DNA of 64,000 bases from NCBI RefSeq assembly GCF_001429295.1, contig NZ_LMJL01000007.1, positions 401-64,400 on the forward strand, read 5' to 3'. Within the stretch, counting starts at the first letter, position 1; each line of letters opens with the position of its first letter. This document shows positions 62,601 to 64,000 of this stretch, piece by piece. A model generated the notes under the pieces. That model was not told the DNA's origin. It made no database searches and saw only the letters and a list, made by a program, of their open reading frames with translations. The position numbers and the translations under genes were made by a program. This stretch comes from Flavobacterium sp. Root935 (GTDB taxonomy: Bacteria; Bacteroidota; Bacteroidia; Flavobacteriales; Flavobacteriaceae).

Positions 62601-63035
62601 GTTTCTGAAGATTTTACTGAGAAGAATTACGACATTAATGGCTGGCAGCTCTCCCCAAAAATTAGTTATTTGTTTTCTAAAAACACCAAATTAGATTTCT
62701 TTTATGAGCTGCAAAACAAGAAGAATCAAATTGGCAATCTTGAAACTTTAAAACAAAACAGAATCGGAACTTCTTTTTCTTATGCCGGAGAAAAGAAAGT
62801 AACCGTAAATGGTGAATTTTCTTTTTATGAAAATGAATTTAACGGAAATGAATTTTCATCTGTCGGTTTTCAAATGCTTGAAGGACTGCAGGCTGGATCA
62901 AATTTAGTTTGGAAACTTCTTCTGCAAAAGAATATTACGTCTTTCTTAGATGTTAATTTAAATTATCAGGGCCGTAAAAGCGAAACAGGAAATACGATTC
63001 ATACAGGAAATGTTCAGCTTCGTGCATATTTTTAG
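59601..63035 (+). CDS. Very large outer-membrane beta-barrel-type protein
   Basis: This 1144-residue protein has a signal peptide (about 1-19, cut after LQAQ), an N-terminal region (about 20-130) and then a long series of alternating amphipathic strands typical of a barrel. Examples are NTSGSITRGITVGNNQSTVLNSNLDL, RNYNRLVTYAGATHENKNWSFGGYV and many aromatic strand ends. It finishes with a strand ending in Phe (NVQLRAYF), as outer-membrane proteins do. No TonB plug, SusC or secretion domain is recognised; the function is unknown. A -7-like TACTTTTG (59572-59579) precedes the ATG by 21 bases. Confidence 0.75.
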   Translation: MLKKLLFLTVFIWFSALQAQETESLYKTKKIVTSKDTIRLEKVSINSSFFELLNTKNEPIDSTFYKIDFQKGFLLLNEKFQSASDTLIVNYLKYPDFLTKEYSLYKSDQIVSSDVGTEKLYRIDNNANAKKVTPFDGLNTSGSITRGITVGNNQSTVLNSNLDLQITGKISDKVSLRASLQDNNIPLQDGGYSQKLDQFDNIFMELFSDDWNIRAGDVFLENRKTQFLSFNKKVQGISASFDFDTEKSKTNVFASVAFVKGQYAKSTFIGQEGNQGPYKLKGQNGELYVLVISGSERVYVNGVLLKRGENNDYVIDYNAGEIVFTSLFTITSEMRINVEYQYSERNYNRLVTYAGATHENKNWSFGGYVYSENDMKNQPLQQNLSTEQVQILSEAGDNINLMKAPSAYEDSYADNKILYKKTLVNSVEVYEYSNNPANVLYNVRFSLVGANAGNYIIQNNNSVERIYQYAAPVNGVLQGNYEPIVQLVAPIKLQVATFLGKYNPDEKTLVDFELAVSNNDQNLFSKIDDGNNEGVAFKTNIKKRLFSRSWNLDVFGNYQYVQQNFKSVERLYNIEFNRDWNLTGTLLGNQSLLVTGLNFDLYSKKETSNIGLINYQFEKLDFSESYTGSRHTTTALFKIKNWTIENNGSFLNSDATASTSKFIRNQTRTKYHFGKNWIGGSMQLEDNQEKDKITNQFSALSQRFSEYGVFTGRGDSTKVFVEIGFLQRRNDSLQNGLLQHVNNSQTYYLKSKLIQNKKTDLAVYASYRNLDFTDNTRKNEPSLNSRVLYNDRFFNQLMQIGTAYETSSGTIAQQEFTYVEVPTGQGVYTWNDYNGNGIQELQEFEVAVFQDQAKYVRIFLPNQIYIKTNQNKFSQSLTLNPLQWQNEKGYKKILSYFYNQTSFIMDRKVKSEGEKLELNPFDSSEENILGLNSSFRNSLFYNRGRQKHSVTYSYLVNKGKSLLSIGSQNVRNYSHQLQYTHLYQKSWLFNLFGKTIKTDLVSEDFTEKNYDINGWQLSPKISYLFSKNTKLDFFYELQNKKNQIGNLETLKQNRIGTSFSYAGEKKVTVNGEFSFYENEFNGNEFSSVGFQMLEGLQAGSNLVWKLLLQKNITSFLDVNLNYQGRKSETGNTIHTGNVQLRAYF

Positions 63036-63098
63036 TGACCTGCGAAAAAGATGACAAAAAATTGTTTAATTTTAGTTTGAATTTAAACATATAACCTT

Positions 63099-63653
63099 AT
63101 GAAAAAATTAGTATTAATCTGTTTTTTAGTTGTTTTCTCCTCTAATTTCTACGCTCAGGAAACAACTGCAAAAACTGCGAAAAGTAAAACAGAAGCTTCA
63201 GCAAAAAAAGCAAAATCAACTGCAGATAAAGCTTCATCTGATGCAAAAAAAGAAGCTTCAAAGTCTAAAAAAGCAGCAGACGATGCGAAAGAAGCTTCGG
63301 CAAAAGCAAAAAAAGAAACTGCTGATAAAGCAAAAAAAACTGCAGATAAGGAAGCCGCTAAAGCTAAAAGCGATGCAAAAAAAGCAACAACTGAATCTGA
63401 CAAAGCTAAAAAAACAGCAGACAAAGCTACAGCCGATGCTAAAAAAACAACCGCAAAAGCTGACGCTGCAAAAAAAGATGCATCTACCGCAAAAAAATCA
63501 GCTGCTAAAACTTTAAAGGAGACTAACGAAAAAGCTCCAGCTGTTCCAGATAAAGTTACCGGTGAATACAATGGTAAAAAAGTATATACTGGACCAAGAG
63601 GCGGTAAATACTACATTAACAAAAATGGTAATAAAACTTATATTCAGGATTAG
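63099..63653 (+). CDS. Exported Ala/Lys-rich protein with PBCV-basic-adaptor-like C-terminus
   Basis: This 184-residue protein has a signal peptide (1-19, cut before QETT), then about 115 residues of Lys/Ala/Thr/Ser/Asp repeats (KAKKTADKEAAKAKSDAKKA style) that should form a long charged helix, like LEA or histone-H1-like tails. The C-terminus (about 157-184) reads KKVYTGPRGGKYYINKNGNK, which I recall as the basic adaptor domain first named in chlorella viruses. It is probably periplasmic or surface-bound, binding acidic polymers. The DNA is repetitive (GATAAAGCAAAAAAAAC-type units), so the repeat number may vary. Confidence 0.75.
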   Translation: MKKLVLICFLVVFSSNFYAQETTAKTAKSKTEASAKKAKSTADKASSDAKKEASKSKKAADDAKEASAKAKKETADKAKKTADKEAAKAKSDAKKATTESDKAKKTADKATADAKKTTAKADAAKKDASTAKKSAAKTLKETNEKAPAVPDKVTGEYNGKKVYTGPRGGKYYINKNGNKTYIQD

Positions 63654-63660
63654 TTTAAAA

Positions 63661-63797
63661 GGTTCTGAGAGACTAAGGTGCTGAGGCGCTAAGGTTCTGA
63701 GAATCTAAGAAACACTATTGAAGCCGAACTATTGTTCGGCTTTTTTTTCATAAAAAAAATACTCAGAACCTTAGTACCTCAGCATCTTAGAACCTTA
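63661..63797. repeat. Inverted arrays of the 8-bp repeat around a terminator
   Basis: On the left, six octamers run from about 63661 (GGTTCTGA, GAGACTAA, GGTGCTGA, GGCGCTAA, GGTTCTGA, GAATCTAA). On the right, from about 63761, the inverted form runs (CTCAGAAC, CTTAGTAC, CTCAGCAT, CTTAGAAC). They form a large imperfect palindrome with a terminator hairpin in the centre. The clearest display in the window of the octamer family as an inverted pair. Confidence 0.85.
63721..63748 (+). terminator. Terminator of the Ala/Lys-rich protein gene
   Basis: AAGCCGAAC (63721-63729) pairs with GTTCGGCTT (63734-63742) around a 4-base loop, followed by T to 63748. Confidence 0.9.
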
Positions 63798-63886
63798 AAA
63801 AAAATATTGAGTTAATAATTTAGTAATACCCTTGAAATAGCATAGAAAACATATTTCTTTATCTTCGTTTTTAAAAAGTGTTAAAA

Positions 63887-64000
63887 ATGAGCATTGATTA
63901 TTCTGCGAATAAAACTATTTTAGTAGCTCCATTAAATTGGGGACTTGGCCATTCAACTCGATGCATTCCCATCATTAAAGCGCTTCAGGAGAATAATTAT
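63887..64000 (+). CDS. Glycosyltransferase (MurG/GT28-like), cut by window end
   Basis: Only the first 38 residues are present. The sequence KTILVAPLNWGLGHSTRCIP matches the N-terminal Gly-rich loop of GT-B glycosyltransferases of the MurG-like kind (WGLGHxTR), where it contacts the acceptor and pyrophosphate. The gene continues beyond the window, so length and substrate cannot be judged. Confidence 0.75.
   Translation, partial: MSIDYSANKTILVAPLNWGLGHSTRCIPIIKALQENNY

Noticed and set aside
63130..63571. Long alternative frames on both strands over the Ala/Lys-rich gene
   Set aside because: They result from the low-complexity repeats; only the frame with signal peptide and C-terminal domain is sensible.

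Overview
The window is AT-rich and looks like a chromosome segment of a Flavobacterium-type member of the Bacteroidota. The signs are promoter elements of the TTG-N17/23-TAnnTTTG type, few purine-rich ribosome binding sites, a TonB/ExbB/ExbD/ExbD cluster, paired DUF1800/DUF1501 genes, DUF3857 transglutaminase-like proteins, a kynurenine route and many short intergenic palindromes. I see no rRNA, tRNA, CRISPR array, prophage or insertion sequence. Identifications come from reading the translated sequence by eye; no database search was made.

Layout. 0.2-4.1 kb: a LolC/E-like permease, a Cys-cluster protein, a methyltransferase, a DinB/YfiT protein and queE. 4.2-10 kb: a minus-strand energy-transduction operon (exbB, two exbD, tonB, a small membrane protein, a PstS-like lipoprotein and a TPR protein). 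10.3-13.3 kb: a HerA-like ATPase and kmo, converging. 13.6-18.3 kb: an AraC regulator, two exported serine hydrolases (one fused to an NTF2-like domain) and a small exported protein. 18.6-26.8 kb: a penicillin acylase homologue, an AsmA-like protein, an unassigned 603-residue protein with flavoenzyme-like motifs, a glycine-zipper lipoprotein and kynU. 27.1-40.7 kb: a long minus-strand run (pheA, aminotransferase, tyrA, DAHP synthase/chorismate mutase, rsgA, dtd, two DUF3857 proteins, a MazG-like enzyme, aroA, queA). 41.1-43.7 kb: a DUF1800/DUF1501 pair. 43.9-45.1 kb: a small accessory patch with a HigBA-like toxin-antitoxin pair, an unknown partner gene and a broken gene. 45.2-48.9 kb: nrdA and nrdB. 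49.2-57 kb: household genes (DUF3109, MarC, a short flavoprotein, S41 protease, dCMP deaminase, HupE, TerB, fbp). 57.2-64 kb: an acetyltransferase, aspartate kinase, a very large outer-membrane-type protein, an Ala/Lys-rich exported protein, and the start of a glycosyltransferase cut by the window edge.

The most notable finding is upstream of pheA. A 26-codon reading frame with eight aromatic residues among residues 6-16 (six Phe, two Tyr) is followed by a sequence that can form an 8-bp antiterminator, and then by a perfect hairpin plus T-run ending seven bases before the pheA ATG. This has the layout of a translation-coupled transcription attenuator for phenylalanine, controlling the first gene of the aromatic amino acid run.

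Other items worth attention are the C-terminal remnant of a third DUF3857 paralogue (30.3-30.5 kb), a DUF3857 paralogue that seems to have lost its transglutaminase Cys and His, a small gene beside the toxin-antitoxin pair whose fourth codon is a stop, and a dense set of intergenic fold-back elements. These elements are built from several recurring words, including 8-bp and 7-bp tandem repeats, often placed as inverted pairs and nested inside one another.
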